NCBI GenBank assembly: GCA_963834015.1
Contig: CAWIAG010000004.1
Span: 1,736,001 to 1,800,000 of the forward strand
Reading direction: 5' to 3'
Length of the DNA: 64,000 nt
DNA from: FEN-1297 sp963834015
GTDB taxonomy: Bacteria; Bacteroidota; Ignavibacteria; Ignavibacteriales; Ignavibacteriaceae
Below the pieces are notes generated by a model that saw only the letters and a program-made list of their open reading frames with translations, searched no databases and was not told the origin of the DNA. Each line of letters starts with the position of its first letter. Position 1 is the stretch's first letter. This document shows, piece by piece, positions 52,921-62,728 of the stretch. Position numbers and translations under genes: made by a program.

Positions 52921-55284
52921 TTAATTCGTTTTAACCAATCCTTTTATCATATCAATTAATTCTTTTTTATAGAACGGTTTGGCTAGATAGCTTGTAAATC
53001 CCTGCTCCAGGAACATTCTTTTATGCTTCTCGGAAGCATAGCCGGTAATTGCGATTGAGGGAGTTTCCCGATAATTATCCAACTGCCTGATTTGTTTTAA
53101 GACTTCTATCCCGGACATGCCCTGGCCAAGGTTGATGTCTATAAGGAGCAGATCAAAGTTTGAATTTTTTGCACGATTAACCGCCTCTTCGCCGTTATTA
53201 ACTGAAGATATCTCCCAGTATTTTTTTAAAAACATCTCTACTACCTCTACATTCAACAAGTTATCCTCAACAAGTAGTATTTTTAATTGTCTATTAAGGA
53301 GCGATTCCAGCGATGATAAATTGATACCCGTGCCAGTTACCGTAGTGGGCTTATTATTAAAAGGGATGTTACATTTATTAACAGGGATGAGTACTGAAAA
53401 ATTCGATCCCTTGTGCCATTCACTTTCAACCAGGATTTTAATTCCCAATAATTGGGCCATCCTGTTGGCTAATGATAAGCCTAATCCCAATCCTTCAAAT
53501 TCCCGGTGGAAGCCTTCGCTTACCTGCCTGAACTTCCGGAAGATAATCTCGTAATTTTCCTTTTTTATACCTATGCCCGTATCTTTCACATTAATTAATG
53601 TAAATTCATTTCCCTCATATCTAATCTCATTATTTAATTCAACACGAACAATACCCGTTTTAGTATACTTAATTGCATTTTCAACCAGGTTGGAAATGAT
53701 ACCGTATAAAAGATATTCATCGCTTATTATTTTAATCCCGTTTTGCGGGATGTCAAGTTCAAATTGCAGATTTTTTTCGGCTGCCCTCTGTTCATAAGAT
53801 GATTTGAGAGTTGTGCAGAAAAAATTCAAATCAATTTCTTTATAATTCGGTCTATAGTTTTTACTTTCAAGCTCCGTGGAGGCAAGTATTAAATTCAAAG
53901 TTTGCAAAAGGCGCTTCCCGGAGAGTGTAATTTTTTCAATTATTAAAGACAACTCAAGATTCTTTTCATTTTCCGATAGCAGTTGAGCAAAACCGAGAAC
54001 TGCATTTAACGGTGTTCTTAGTTCGTGCGATATGTTGGCGATAAGCAGGGATTTTGTTTTATTCGCTTCTTCCGCCTCACCTTTAGATTCTATCAGTTCC
54101 GCCTCAATTTTTTTGCGGTTTGTTATATCATCTTCCACAGAAAGGAAATGGGTAATTACACCTTCATCATTTCTAACCGGTGATACAGACACAGACACAG
54201 GGCAGTATTCTCCCGATTTCTTCTTGATCTCCAGTTCCCCTTTCCAGTTATTGCCTGCAAGGATAGTGTTACAAAGGTCTTTGTAAAGTTCTTCCGTTTG
54301 CCGGTCTGATTTAAATATCCGGGGAGACTGCCCTATCAATTCTTCTTTCTCAAAACCGGTCAACCCGGTCATTTGCTTGTTACTGTAAATGATCTGCCCG
54401 TTAATACCGGTTAAAAAAATACCCGACGAAATTTGTTCAAGGGCAGTTGAAAGTAAACGGAGCTGTTCATTTGCGGATTTTGATTCGGAAATTTCATACT
54501 GGGTGTATTTTTCTTCCAATTCTTTTAACTTATTTTCTGCCGATTTTCTTAATTGAATTTCATCCTGTAAATTGTTGATCGTATGCTCGAAAAGAATATT
54601 TTTTTCCTTAACAAGCATACTGAGCTCATCGTTCACTCTTTCCATGTCATGTATTTTTTTCCTATGAAGAGAGACATTGCTGCATGTACCGTATAACCGG
54701 GTTATAAAGGGCATGTTTGACTCCCGCACCGGGAAAAACGAAAAATTATACCATGCAATATTTCTTGTGCCGTGCAGGAGCCTTATCTCCACAAATTTTC
54801 TTTCCCCGTTTATAGCCTCTGCCAGGGCCTCCTGAAAATAAGAATAATCGTCATAATGAAGAACGTTTCTGCTTAAATCAACATCCAGTAATGTTTCAAA
54901 CGGGTACCCCATTTGATCTGAAAAATTTTTATTTATCCATTCCAATTTCAAATTGTTTTTGCCGGAAACTATGATTGAAAAGATAAAATCGGTAAAAAGC
55001 CCTGTGATAAAATTTAAACGTTCCTGAACAGATGCATATTGTTCTATCCTGGTGTTTATTCCATTAATTTCATCTTTCAATTTTTTTATAATGGATTTTG
55101 CTTCAGTAATTTTTTCAGCTTGAGAATTTATGATCAGTTCCTTTTCATTCTCTGAATTTTTGTTATTGCCTACTTCGGGATTTTTACCCGGGGCCAGGTT
55201 AATTCCGTTATTATTCACATTTTTTGAACTTTCATCTTTTGAACTCATATTCTCCCGCCTATTCTTTTGTAAATTTATTTTCAT
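52921..55284 (-). CDS. Hybrid sensor histidine kinase (PAS-PAS-HisKA-HATPase-REC)
   Basis: This 787-aa cytoplasmic protein has no signal or membrane segment. PAS domains lie at about 92-205 and 275-395 (the second with SSGIFLTGINGQIIYSN and FLSVEDDITNRKK), joined by a coiled coil. HisKA has His420 in ANISHELRTPLNAVLGF. The HATPase region shows NLVENAIKYTKTG and VKDTGIGIKKEN. The receiver domain starts KILLVEDNLLNVEVV, with DLLLIDINLG holding the phospho-acceptor Asp. A soluble phosphorelay sensor, perhaps redox- or ligand-sensing through PAS. Met13 (55248) is an alternative start. Palindromes lie upstream. Confidence 0.9.
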   Translation of the reverse strand: MKINLQKNRRENMSSKDESSKNVNNNGINLAPGKNPEVGNNKNSENEKELIINSQAEKITEAKSIIKKLKDEINGINTRIEQYASVQERLNFITGLFTDFIFSIIVSGKNNLKLEWINKNFSDQMGYPFETLLDVDLSRNVLHYDDYSYFQEALAEAINGERKFVEIRLLHGTRNIAWYNFSFFPVRESNMPFITRLYGTCSNVSLHRKKIHDMERVNDELSMLVKEKNILFEHTINNLQDEIQLRKSAENKLKELEEKYTQYEISESKSANEQLRLLSTALEQISSGIFLTGINGQIIYSNKQMTGLTGFEKEELIGQSPRIFKSDRQTEELYKDLCNTILAGNNWKGELEIKKKSGEYCPVSVSVSPVRNDEGVITHFLSVEDDITNRKKIEAELIESKGEAEEANKTKSLLIANISHELRTPLNAVLGFAQLLSENEKNLELSLIIEKITLSGKRLLQTLNLILASTELESKNYRPNYKEIDLNFFCTTLKSSYEQRAAEKNLQFELDIPQNGIKIISDEYLLYGIISNLVENAIKYTKTGIVRVELNNEIRYEGNEFTLINVKDTGIGIKKENYEIIFRKFRQVSEGFHREFEGLGLGLSLANRMAQLLGIKILVESEWHKGSNFSVLIPVNKCNIPFNNKPTTVTGTGINLSSLESLLNRQLKILLVEDNLLNVEVVEMFLKKYWEISSVNNGEEAVNRAKNSNFDLLLIDINLGQGMSGIEVLKQIRQLDNYRETPSIAITGYASEKHKRMFLEQGFTSYLAKPFYKKELIDMIKGLVKTN

Positions 55285-55301
55285 TACTTCCTGTTACCGG
55301 A

Positions 55302-55335
55302 GGTATACCCCCGCCGCCGCCGGCGGGGGTATACC
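55302..55335. repeat. GC-rich perfect palindrome before the hybrid kinase
   Basis: GGTATACCCCCGCCG (55302-55316) and CGGCGGGGGTATACC (55321-55335) form a perfect 15-bp inverted repeat with a CCGC loop, 18 bp upstream of the kinase start. It is far more GC-rich than its surroundings and lacks a T-run, so a REP-like element or leader hairpin is likelier than a terminator. Confidence 0.75.
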
Positions 55336-55461
55336 CTCTTTTGAATAATGCTGTTATGCAGAACTATTAACTTGCGGCCTTTTAATAAAAATTCATTTTT
55401 ATTGAATTTTACCTGTTAAAAGTTCTGATTCAAAAATGGTAAATAGACTGAAGAGCGGGTA

Positions 55462-55522
55462 TAACAGATTGTGTGATACTCTTGTAACAGAATTAAACGC
55501 GGCTGTCACAGATTATGTGACA
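55462..55522. promoter_or_regulatory. TGTCACA-type operator pair upstream of the hybrid kinase
   Basis: A perfect palindrome TGTCACA (55504-55510)/TGTGACA (55516-55522) with spacer GATTA. A related imperfect copy (AACAGATTGTGTGATA, about 55462-55477) lies 42 bp to the left. The half-site resembles CRP/FNR-family sites. It may serve the leftward kinase, whose start is about 220 bp away. Confidence 0.5.
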
Positions 55523-55559
55523 AAGTTATAGGATTAGAGGGACGAAAGGGTTATAAAGA

Positions 55560-55597
55560 AATCATTAACACCGCGATAAATTGCGGTGTTAATGATT
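55560..55597 (-). terminator. Hairpin after the PKD protein gene
   Basis: AATCATTAACACCGC (55560-55574) and GCGGTGTTAATGATT (55583-55597) form a perfect 15-bp stem with an 8-nt loop, 22 bp after the stop of the leftward PKD gene. On the minus strand it is followed by TTCTTTAT. A strong candidate terminator for the three-gene operon. Confidence 0.7.
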
Positions 55598-55618
55598 AAG
55601 CACAGGGGATAAGGGAAA

Positions 55619-58600
55619 TTATTCCCTGACTTTTACTGTTAAGTTAAATGATTTCTTAACCCTGCCGCAGACTGTACCGGTTTGGTCGTCAACAAGCAGT
55701 TCAACTTTATATATTCCTTCTTGTTTATATTTATGAAATACAATCGGCAAAGCAGATGATTCACCATCCCCAAATTTCCAGACTATCTTTAATAAATTCC
55801 CATCGGCATCGACCACGTTGGATGCATCGAATTTAACTTCGTCATTTGCACTGTTTATATAAACAACAGAATCCTGCAATTCAGGAATCTGAGGCGGTTC
55901 AACTGCATAAACCAGTGTTGAATCACTATAAAAAATATTATTCATTCCATCGCTCAAAACAAAATAGTAAATATATTTACCGCTTTTCTGAACAGAATGA
56001 TTTAATATCCTGCTATCGGAGTTAAATAAACCGTTTTTGCCGTTCCATTTAAATTTAAACTCGGCGTCTTTAAATTCCGTTCGAATTACCGGGTTTACGG
56101 TAAACATCTCCCCGGCACAAACATTGATAGATTTGGGAATAGAGCAATCCGGATAATTAATTACTTTCAGGTACTTTGTAGATTCACTAATGCTGTTTTG
56201 AGTATTTAATTTGTCTTTGACCACCAGCCTTATCTTATTTAAACCTGTGCGGCTGAAAATCGTTTTAAATTCAGCTTCATGTGAAACATCAACATCATTT
56301 ACATACCATTCAAAATCAAGTTCACCGCCGGAGTTGGAAGATTTGCTTCCATCCAGTTCAATCTGTTCATTTACAAATAAGTATTCAGGCAGTGAAAAAT
56401 CAGCAACAGGCTCATCAAAAATATTTAAATAAATTGTATCCCTGTCGGTGTTATTCTCAACATTTGTATTATCGGTAACTGTTAAAATAACCCTGTACTT
56501 CCCTTTGAAAGAATAGGAATGCAATACGGAAATTCCTTTACCGGTAGAGCCGTCGCCGAAATCCCAAATATATTTGGATATACTACCGTCGGGGTCAAAT
56601 GATTTTTTACCGTCAAATGAAACCGGTTGATAAACTGCAGCCGTTTGTACAGAACCTATTTTTGCAACCGGGGGAGCATTAACAGAAACCGGCTTTAAAA
56701 ATAAAGCGGAACTGCATTCATTTTTAGAATCCGTTTGAATTCTAAGAGTTACGGTAAAATTGCCGGACTTTGAATAGGTGTGGTTTACAACTTTTCCTTT
56801 TGTGTAAGAACTATCACCAAAATCCCAGTTATAATCTGTAATGTTTCCCACACTAGTTGAACTGGAAGATGCATCAAATACCTGCAAAGAATTCTGAGGA
56901 ATGGAATCGCATGAAGCAAACGAAGCATAAGGAGCGTCCACAACCGTAACGGTTATCTTATCTAAAGATGTATTATCGCAGCTTCCTTTTTCATTTCCCG
57001 TAATCGTGAGCGTAACTTTATATTTGCCCGTCTTATAGTATGTGTGAACAGGCCTTGCCCCGGCGCCGGTTTCGCCATCGCCGAAATCCCAATCATAGCT
57101 TGCAATGGTTCCTCCGGCAGCGGTGGATTTAGAACCGTCAAATTTAATTTGTGAATTGGCACAAATAATAGTATCGCTGCCCGCGTTTGCAATAGGCGCT
57201 TCGTTAACATTCAAAAGTTTTGTAGTAATAGCCGAACTGCAGGCTAAACCGGAATTATCGGTTACTGTTAAAATAACTTTATGCGCCCCGCCTTTTTTGA
57301 ATACTTTAAATACACTGCTTCCTGATAAATGGGAAGAATCATCAAACGACCATAAATAATCCAGTTGAGTATTGTCGAAAGACCTGGATTTTAAACCGTT
57401 CAATATTACTATATCGCCGGCACAAACTGTAGTATCAGCTCCTGCATCAGCAACAGGAGGGCGGTGAATTTTTACTGTAATGTTTTTCTTTACGGAAGAA
57501 TTAGACAAGTTAAGCCCGTCGTTTACCGTTAATGTAACCGGAAAAACACCGTAGTCCTTAAAATTATGAGTAATAATTCCGCTTCCCAGAACTTCCTTTT
57601 GATCCGGGAAAGTCCAGGAGTAGCTCAACTGGTCGCCGTCCGGATCGTATGAACCCGAGGCATCAAAAGTAATTATTTTATTGCACGATTCAATATATTC
57701 CTGTGTCTTTATAACAGGCGGCGTGTTGATCTTTATGTATATTGTGTCCGGGACATTAGAATTGGCAACACCGGCATTGTCGGTAACAGTTAAAACTGCG
57801 CAGTACAAACCCGATTTATTGAATGACCTTTCTACTACTTTTCCTGTTTTCATCAAGCCGTCGCTGAATACCCATGAATAGAATTTTATAGTACCATCGA
57901 CATCGTATGATTTGGAGGCATCAAACCTTAACTTTTGATTCGGGACGGCGATGGCAGTATATTCAATTTTAGGAACCGGCGGCGAGTTGACTATTACTTT
58001 TGCATAATCCACACTTGATAAAGGCTTAACAAAATCATCTGTAACTTCAAGCCCTACTGTATAAGTTCCGGGTTCTTTGAATGCATATTCAAACCGTCTG
58101 CCTTCCGAAATGAATTTATTATCTACAAACCACCTGCTTTTGAGGGCTCTTCCATCGGGATCAACGGAGCGCGAGCTGCTGAAGCTAACCGTTTGTCCCG
58201 GGGCAACCACCTGGTCCGGGCCTATATCCGCAACCGGCCTTCTATCTATTATTACTTTTGAAGTATCAAAAGCAGAATTATTCTTTGCTTCGGTATTATC
58301 ATATACCTGCAGTGTAACAGTGTAAGCACCGGCTGTTCTGTAAGTATGCGAAACTGTTTTCCCTTCATCAGTATAGCCGTCTCCAAAATCCCAGATATAT
58401 CTTGTAATAGTGCCGTCTACATCGTAAGATTTTGAACCGTCAAAAACTGCATAACCGTTGTTCAGGTACTGATCATTTACAATTTTTGCAACAGGCTGCG
58501 CATTAACCGTGATTTCAACAGAGTCAATATTAGTATCGGTAACGGTTTCCGAATTATCCCTGACTTTTAATGAGACTATATATTTACCGTATTTAGGATA

Positions 58601-60397
58601 ACTGTGGTAAACTTTTATGCCGCTGGCTATGGTTCCATCCCCAAAATTCCATTCGAAGTTATTAATTTTATAGCCCTCTGTTGTAGATTTTGAACCGTCA
58701 AACAATAGATTTTCATCAGTTGCCACAACCCTGTTGGAACCAAGATTGGGAACAGGCTGGTTATGAATTACAACGTTTACGAATGCCGACGAAGTATTAT
58801 TTGATGCATCGGTATTATCTTTAACTGTTAATTTTACCTTGTAACTTCCGGTTTCAGAGAAGCTTTGTGTAACAATTTTTCCTTCTTTTTTACCGAGGGT
58901 TCCGAAATCCCAAATATACTGCACAATATTTCCATCAGGGTCAAAGCTGGGCGAAGCATCAAAAGTTAACGGTTGACCAGGGGGAGCAGTAAGCCTTTCT
59001 TTTGTCTTTGCGACAGGCTGCATATTAATGAATATTGAAATGCCGGTTGTATCAAGATTACAAACCTGTTTGGAAGTTTCTTCAACCGTTAGAACAACTG
59101 AATACCTGCCCGGATTTTTATAAGTATGTAATACTTTAATTCCGCTGCCTGTCTCACCGTCTCCAAAAGACCAGGTATACTTTGTAAGATTGGGATTGTT
59201 TACAACTGATTTACTTCCGTCGAATTGGACCTTCTCATTAAGCGCCCTGACCAAATCGGTGCCGGCATCAGCTTTTGGTTTAGGCAATATATTAACTTCG
59301 TAAGGTTCCAGTTTTGCGCGGGTGATAGCATTTGACTGTTCTTCCACCAAAACTTCTTCGTTATATTTTCCCGGGCCGGGAAATTCCTGCCAACATATAT
59401 CACCATTGCATTTTGCAGCCGGCCCGTCAGGCCAGTTAAAAATTAAACCATAATTTTCAGGTGAATTTGTGCCCGAAAAATCGAGTTCGGCGCTAAAGCA
59501 GCCGGTTTGTTTTATTTGCTTTACTATGTTGGGTATAGTTGCCGGTACTTTATTATAGTAAGGCAGTTGAATGGGAAGTTTTTTCCCCTGCTTGTCTGTG
59601 AAATAAAAAGTTATATCATTTATACTGTGCATTTCAGGGCCGAAATCGAGAGCACATAAATTACCCCTTTCATATTTACTCAAAGGAACTTTTATGCTTG
59701 ACCAATTTTGGGGATCATTTTCAGTCAATGGAATTCCATCCCGGAGCAGAGTACTCAGGGCGATATTAGTGCCGTCAAAATCAAAGGTATGAATATTTAT
59801 TTCGTCATCATTCTTGCCGGGCATGGTTATAAAAGAAACCTTCATTGGATTTTTCGCCAGTTGAATTGTCGGCTCATAAGAATAAAACTTTACATTATTT
59901 ATTGTCCTGTTCTGGGATGGTTCGGAACTGATAAACAATTCAAATACGTTGCCGTCATGGCCTTCGATGCCCTGGGAAACCAGAGTATATACAGACCCGG
60001 AATCATTGGGGACACCTGCAAGCAATGCCCAGCGTTCAAGATATTTTTTATCATTGCCTACTTCAATTTGTTTAATCAAACTGCTTTGTATTCTTGCCTT
60101 AAAATCACCGGGGCTTAACAAGCTGTCTTCCGGAATTTCACCTTTGTAAAGAGAGAACCGGAACTTAGAATCCCAATTTCCAATTCGTTCATCTAAAGAA
60201 GAGCCGCATGCAGCATCAAAAATCCTGACATAGGCCATACCTTTATAGCCGGCCGGCAGTTTAAAATGAATGGCCTGAATATAGTTGTCATCGCCTTCAC
60301 CCGGGCTAGCCTGGGGGCCGAAATTTATAAATCTTAACCTTGTTTGAGCGTTTACAATAAGAGGCAGTAATAACAATAGTAAAAGTAATTTTTTCAT
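55619..60397 (-). CDS. Giant secreted PKD-repeat protein
   Basis: This 1592-aa protein has a signal peptide (KKLLLLLLLLPLIVNAQ). After a unique N-terminal domain (about 18-300, FINFGPQASPGEGDDNYIQ) come roughly 13 PKD-type domains of about 85-95 aa. They are recognisable by repeated W-x-FGDG cores (YTWSFGDGETG, FEWNFGDGTIAS, YIWDFGDGYTDE, YDWDFGDGETGA, YNWDFGDSSYTK, YIWDFGDGSTGK, IVWKFGDGESS) and the following tYkVtLTVtDn strand. No sorting signal of the type IX system is obvious at the C-terminus. Likely a cell-surface adhesin or envelope fibre. Last gene of a leftward operon with the FecR-like protein (10-bp gap). Confidence 0.9.
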   Translation of the reverse strand: MKKLLLLLLLLPLIVNAQTRLRFINFGPQASPGEGDDNYIQAIHFKLPAGYKGMAYVRIFDAACGSSLDERIGNWDSKFRFSLYKGEIPEDSLLSPGDFKARIQSSLIKQIEVGNDKKYLERWALLAGVPNDSGSVYTLVSQGIEGHDGNVFELFISSEPSQNRTINNVKFYSYEPTIQLAKNPMKVSFITMPGKNDDEINIHTFDFDGTNIALSTLLRDGIPLTENDPQNWSSIKVPLSKYERGNLCALDFGPEMHSINDITFYFTDKQGKKLPIQLPYYNKVPATIPNIVKQIKQTGCFSAELDFSGTNSPENYGLIFNWPDGPAAKCNGDICWQEFPGPGKYNEEVLVEEQSNAITRAKLEPYEVNILPKPKADAGTDLVRALNEKVQFDGSKSVVNNPNLTKYTWSFGDGETGSGIKVLHTYKNPGRYSVVLTVEETSKQVCNLDTTGISIFINMQPVAKTKERLTAPPGQPLTFDASPSFDPDGNIVQYIWDFGTLGKKEGKIVTQSFSETGSYKVKLTVKDNTDASNNTSSAFVNVVIHNQPVPNLGSNRVVATDENLLFDGSKSTTEGYKINNFEWNFGDGTIASGIKVYHSYPKYGKYIVSLKVRDNSETVTDTNIDSVEITVNAQPVAKIVNDQYLNNGYAVFDGSKSYDVDGTITRYIWDFGDGYTDEGKTVSHTYRTAGAYTVTLQVYDNTEAKNNSAFDTSKVIIDRRPVADIGPDQVVAPGQTVSFSSSRSVDPDGRALKSRWFVDNKFISEGRRFEYAFKEPGTYTVGLEVTDDFVKPLSSVDYAKVIVNSPPVPKIEYTAIAVPNQKLRFDASKSYDVDGTIKFYSWVFSDGLMKTGKVVERSFNKSGLYCAVLTVTDNAGVANSNVPDTIYIKINTPPVIKTQEYIESCNKIITFDASGSYDPDGDQLSYSWTFPDQKEVLGSGIITHNFKDYGVFPVTLTVNDGLNLSNSSVKKNITVKIHRPPVADAGADTTVCAGDIVILNGLKSRSFDNTQLDYLWSFDDSSHLSGSSVFKVFKKGGAHKVILTVTDNSGLACSSAITTKLLNVNEAPIANAGSDTIICANSQIKFDGSKSTAAGGTIASYDWDFGDGETGAGARPVHTYYKTGKYKVTLTITGNEKGSCDNTSLDKITVTVVDAPYASFASCDSIPQNSLQVFDASSSSTSVGNITDYNWDFGDSSYTKGKVVNHTYSKSGNFTVTLRIQTDSKNECSSALFLKPVSVNAPPVAKIGSVQTAAVYQPVSFDGKKSFDPDGSISKYIWDFGDGSTGKGISVLHSYSFKGKYRVILTVTDNTNVENNTDRDTIYLNIFDEPVADFSLPEYLFVNEQIELDGSKSSNSGGELDFEWYVNDVDVSHEAEFKTIFSRTGLNKIRLVVKDKLNTQNSISESTKYLKVINYPDCSIPKSINVCAGEMFTVNPVIRTEFKDAEFKFKWNGKNGLFNSDSRILNHSVQKSGKYIYYFVLSDGMNNIFYSDSTLVYAVEPPQIPELQDSVVYINSANDEVKFDASNVVDADGNLLKIVWKFGDGESSALPIVFHKYKQEGIYKVELLVDDQTGTVCGRVKKSFNLTVKVRE

Positions 60398-60407
60398 CTT
60401 TGTGTCC

Positions 60408-62726
60408 CTAATTTTTATTTAGCAACAAGTAAGTTTTTTTGTTATTTAATTTATCTTCAAGTGTAACCGATTTAATCCGGGGCTTAATGTTATCTGCGCA
60501 CATAAATGTCAGCTCATAAAGCCCGGCAGCGGAATTATAAGGCAGAATTTCGGTAAGCCTACTGCCATTTAAACTTAGTTCAACTTCAGCCGATTTACTT
60601 AGGCCTGTTTCATCATCAGCCTTAACGCTAATTTGATAAAGATTATCGCCTATAATTTTTATATCCGATGATATTAACTTAGGAGGCTGGTCATCGCAAA
60701 TGATTTTCTTTTCCAATGATTTAATATTTCCGTCTTTATTAACCGCCTCAATTGTAAAGGTGTTGTTAAAGCCGGTTAAATCCTGGGGGGAGTTGAATTC
60801 ATTTTTTTCATTTAACGGAATTTTAACTCCATTAATAAATAATTCTTCAGCACCTAAAACTTTGCCGCTAATGTTTATCTTTTTGTGATTAACAAAAGAA
60901 GGTACCGAAGGGTCAAGGATAATTTCAATGTTTTCGCTTTTCTTCAATACATTAAATGTTGAACTTTTTTCGAACCCGGCGGGTGTGATAACATTAATTA
61001 AAAATATTTCACCCAAATTATAAAATGGAATTGAAAAATCACATTTGCCCAGAGAATCCGAGTAAGCAGTATATAACGATTGAGAATTTAATGATTCAAC
61101 CCGAACGCGGGACAGGGGCCGTGTTGATAAATTAAGATTTAAAATATTTTTGGATGTATAATATGTTGAACTGCGGGTCAAGTCGCCGAAAACCGAATCC
61201 GATATTTTAATTTCGGGATCGGACTCAACAATAACTTTTCTATATATAGTGGTTGCATTACCGATTGGATTTTTTGACTCAATTTCAATTGTATTTTTAC
61301 CTTCATTTAAAACTAAATCATATTCAAAACTGCCGTCAGTGCCTGTTACAACTTTATTATGGTTGACTAAAACCTTGCACCCGGAATTGGTTTTGCCTGT
61401 TATCTTCAGGCCTGTACTCCGCGAAATAAAATTATCTGCGGGAAAATAAATATTTAAAAACGGTTTTGCCGTATCATGTAATATTATAACCGACCTGATC
61501 TCCGAAAATGGCCCGGGCAAACCCAGGCTGTCCACCGAACAAACATGCCAGTAATAAACGCCGGGCTTCAGCCCTGAAATTTCCAGCGAGCTGCCGGTAT
61601 TTTTGTTGTATGATTTATCCACTATTTTAAATGTTCCCGTGGTTGAAATTTCCATCGAATAATCAGGTACACCCGGGGCATTCTGCCAGTTAAATTTTAC
61701 ATTATTCCCTGTAACAGAAGAAAAATCTTCCGGGTAGATTAATTCCGGCGGGGGGATTAATTTCCTTGGCTTTGACGGGTAACCGCCGTTAGGAATAACA
61801 GAACCCTGGTTTTTCTTTACGATAACCGACGAATCCTTTACGCCGAGTGTAATTTCGCCGTTGTAATTTGCCAGCTTTGCATTTGCATTATTTTTTTCGA
61901 TCCAAAAATATTTAGAGTTGATTTTTGTCCTTACGCCGGGAATATCAAGGTCGAATTTTTTCTTAGGGCTGTTCAAAAGCATTGCATAAGCATTACCTTT
62001 TTCAAGTTTAATTTTTGTATCGGTATTATTCCCTATAACATCAACGCGGGATATTTGTATCTCTGCCTCCGAATTTTCATAAAGCTTGATCTGGCTTAGG
62101 TCATTAAAAGTAATATTAGCTAATGATAAAGATAAAGTTCTTGCCCAGTCATTCTCTTTCAGGTTGTCGTATAGTTGGGCATTCTCCCAGTTTAAAACCG
62201 AAGGGAACATTTTTTGGACCGTGCCTTTTTTATACGAAATTACGGCATCCAAAGTTTTTTCTCTTATTTCCATTGTCTGGTTGTATGCTTTTTTTGCAAG
62301 TTTCACGGCTTCTATCAGATAATCATGGGATGCATCAAAATCCAGGGAATTTTTAGCTTTTAATGCGTCATAATAATTACCTGATGATTTTTCCAAAAGA
62401 TCGGGAGAGAGAATTTTAGCGCCTGCTTTAACTGCATCCTGTATGCTCCTGGAAGCATCATCAAACAATTCCAATAAATCTTTTACTTTCTTTTGTGGAA
62501 TTGTTACCTCAACAGGTGATTGAACGCTGCTTAGATCTTTGATGTTATTATATTTCAGTATATAAGTCCAAAGATCAGGATCGCTGAAATAATCCCGGGC
62601 TAACTTTCGCACGTCGGTCTGGTTGGTAATTGTAACCCGGATATTATCTTTTGTCTGAGCATTCAGGCTGAAGTATTGAAGCAGCATAAATGACAAAGCG
62701 GCGAATAAAATAATTTTACGAAACAT
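60408..62726 (-). CDS. Envelope protein: LysM-like start, FecR-like domain, Ig-like repeats
   Basis: This 772-aa protein has a signal peptide (IILFAALSFMLLQYFSLNAQ). The start RKLARDYFSDPDLWTYILKYNNI resembles a LysM-type segment. A helical region follows (about 85-170). Next is a FecR-like beta domain (about 190-300, LYENSEAEIQIS and GVRTKINSKYFWIEK). Then several fibronectin/Ig-like modules (YYWHVCSVDSLGLPGP, INISGKVLGAEELFINGV). It lies between the sensor kinase and PKD genes with gaps of 2 and 10 bp, so all three are one operon. Probably periplasmic or surface-anchored; exact role unknown. Confidence 0.75.
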   Translation of the reverse strand: MFRKIILFAALSFMLLQYFSLNAQTKDNIRVTITNQTDVRKLARDYFSDPDLWTYILKYNNIKDLSSVQSPVEVTIPQKKVKDLLELFDDASRSIQDAVKAGAKILSPDLLEKSSGNYYDALKAKNSLDFDASHDYLIEAVKLAKKAYNQTMEIREKTLDAVISYKKGTVQKMFPSVLNWENAQLYDNLKENDWARTLSLSLANITFNDLSQIKLYENSEAEIQISRVDVIGNNTDTKIKLEKGNAYAMLLNSPKKKFDLDIPGVRTKINSKYFWIEKNNANAKLANYNGEITLGVKDSSVIVKKNQGSVIPNGGYPSKPRKLIPPPELIYPEDFSSVTGNNVKFNWQNAPGVPDYSMEISTTGTFKIVDKSYNKNTGSSLEISGLKPGVYYWHVCSVDSLGLPGPFSEIRSVIILHDTAKPFLNIYFPADNFISRSTGLKITGKTNSGCKVLVNHNKVVTGTDGSFEYDLVLNEGKNTIEIESKNPIGNATTIYRKVIVESDPEIKISDSVFGDLTRSSTYYTSKNILNLNLSTRPLSRVRVESLNSQSLYTAYSDSLGKCDFSIPFYNLGEIFLINVITPAGFEKSSTFNVLKKSENIEIILDPSVPSFVNHKKINISGKVLGAEELFINGVKIPLNEKNEFNSPQDLTGFNNTFTIEAVNKDGNIKSLEKKIICDDQPPKLISSDIKIIGDNLYQISVKADDETGLSKSAEVELSLNGSRLTEILPYNSAAGLYELTFMCADNIKPRIKSVTLEDKLNNKKTYLLLNKN

Positions 62727-62728
62727 TT

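Noticed and set aside
55302..55335. GC-rich palindrome as a rho-independent terminator
   Set aside because: No T-run follows on either strand and it sits upstream of a gene start rather than after a stop.
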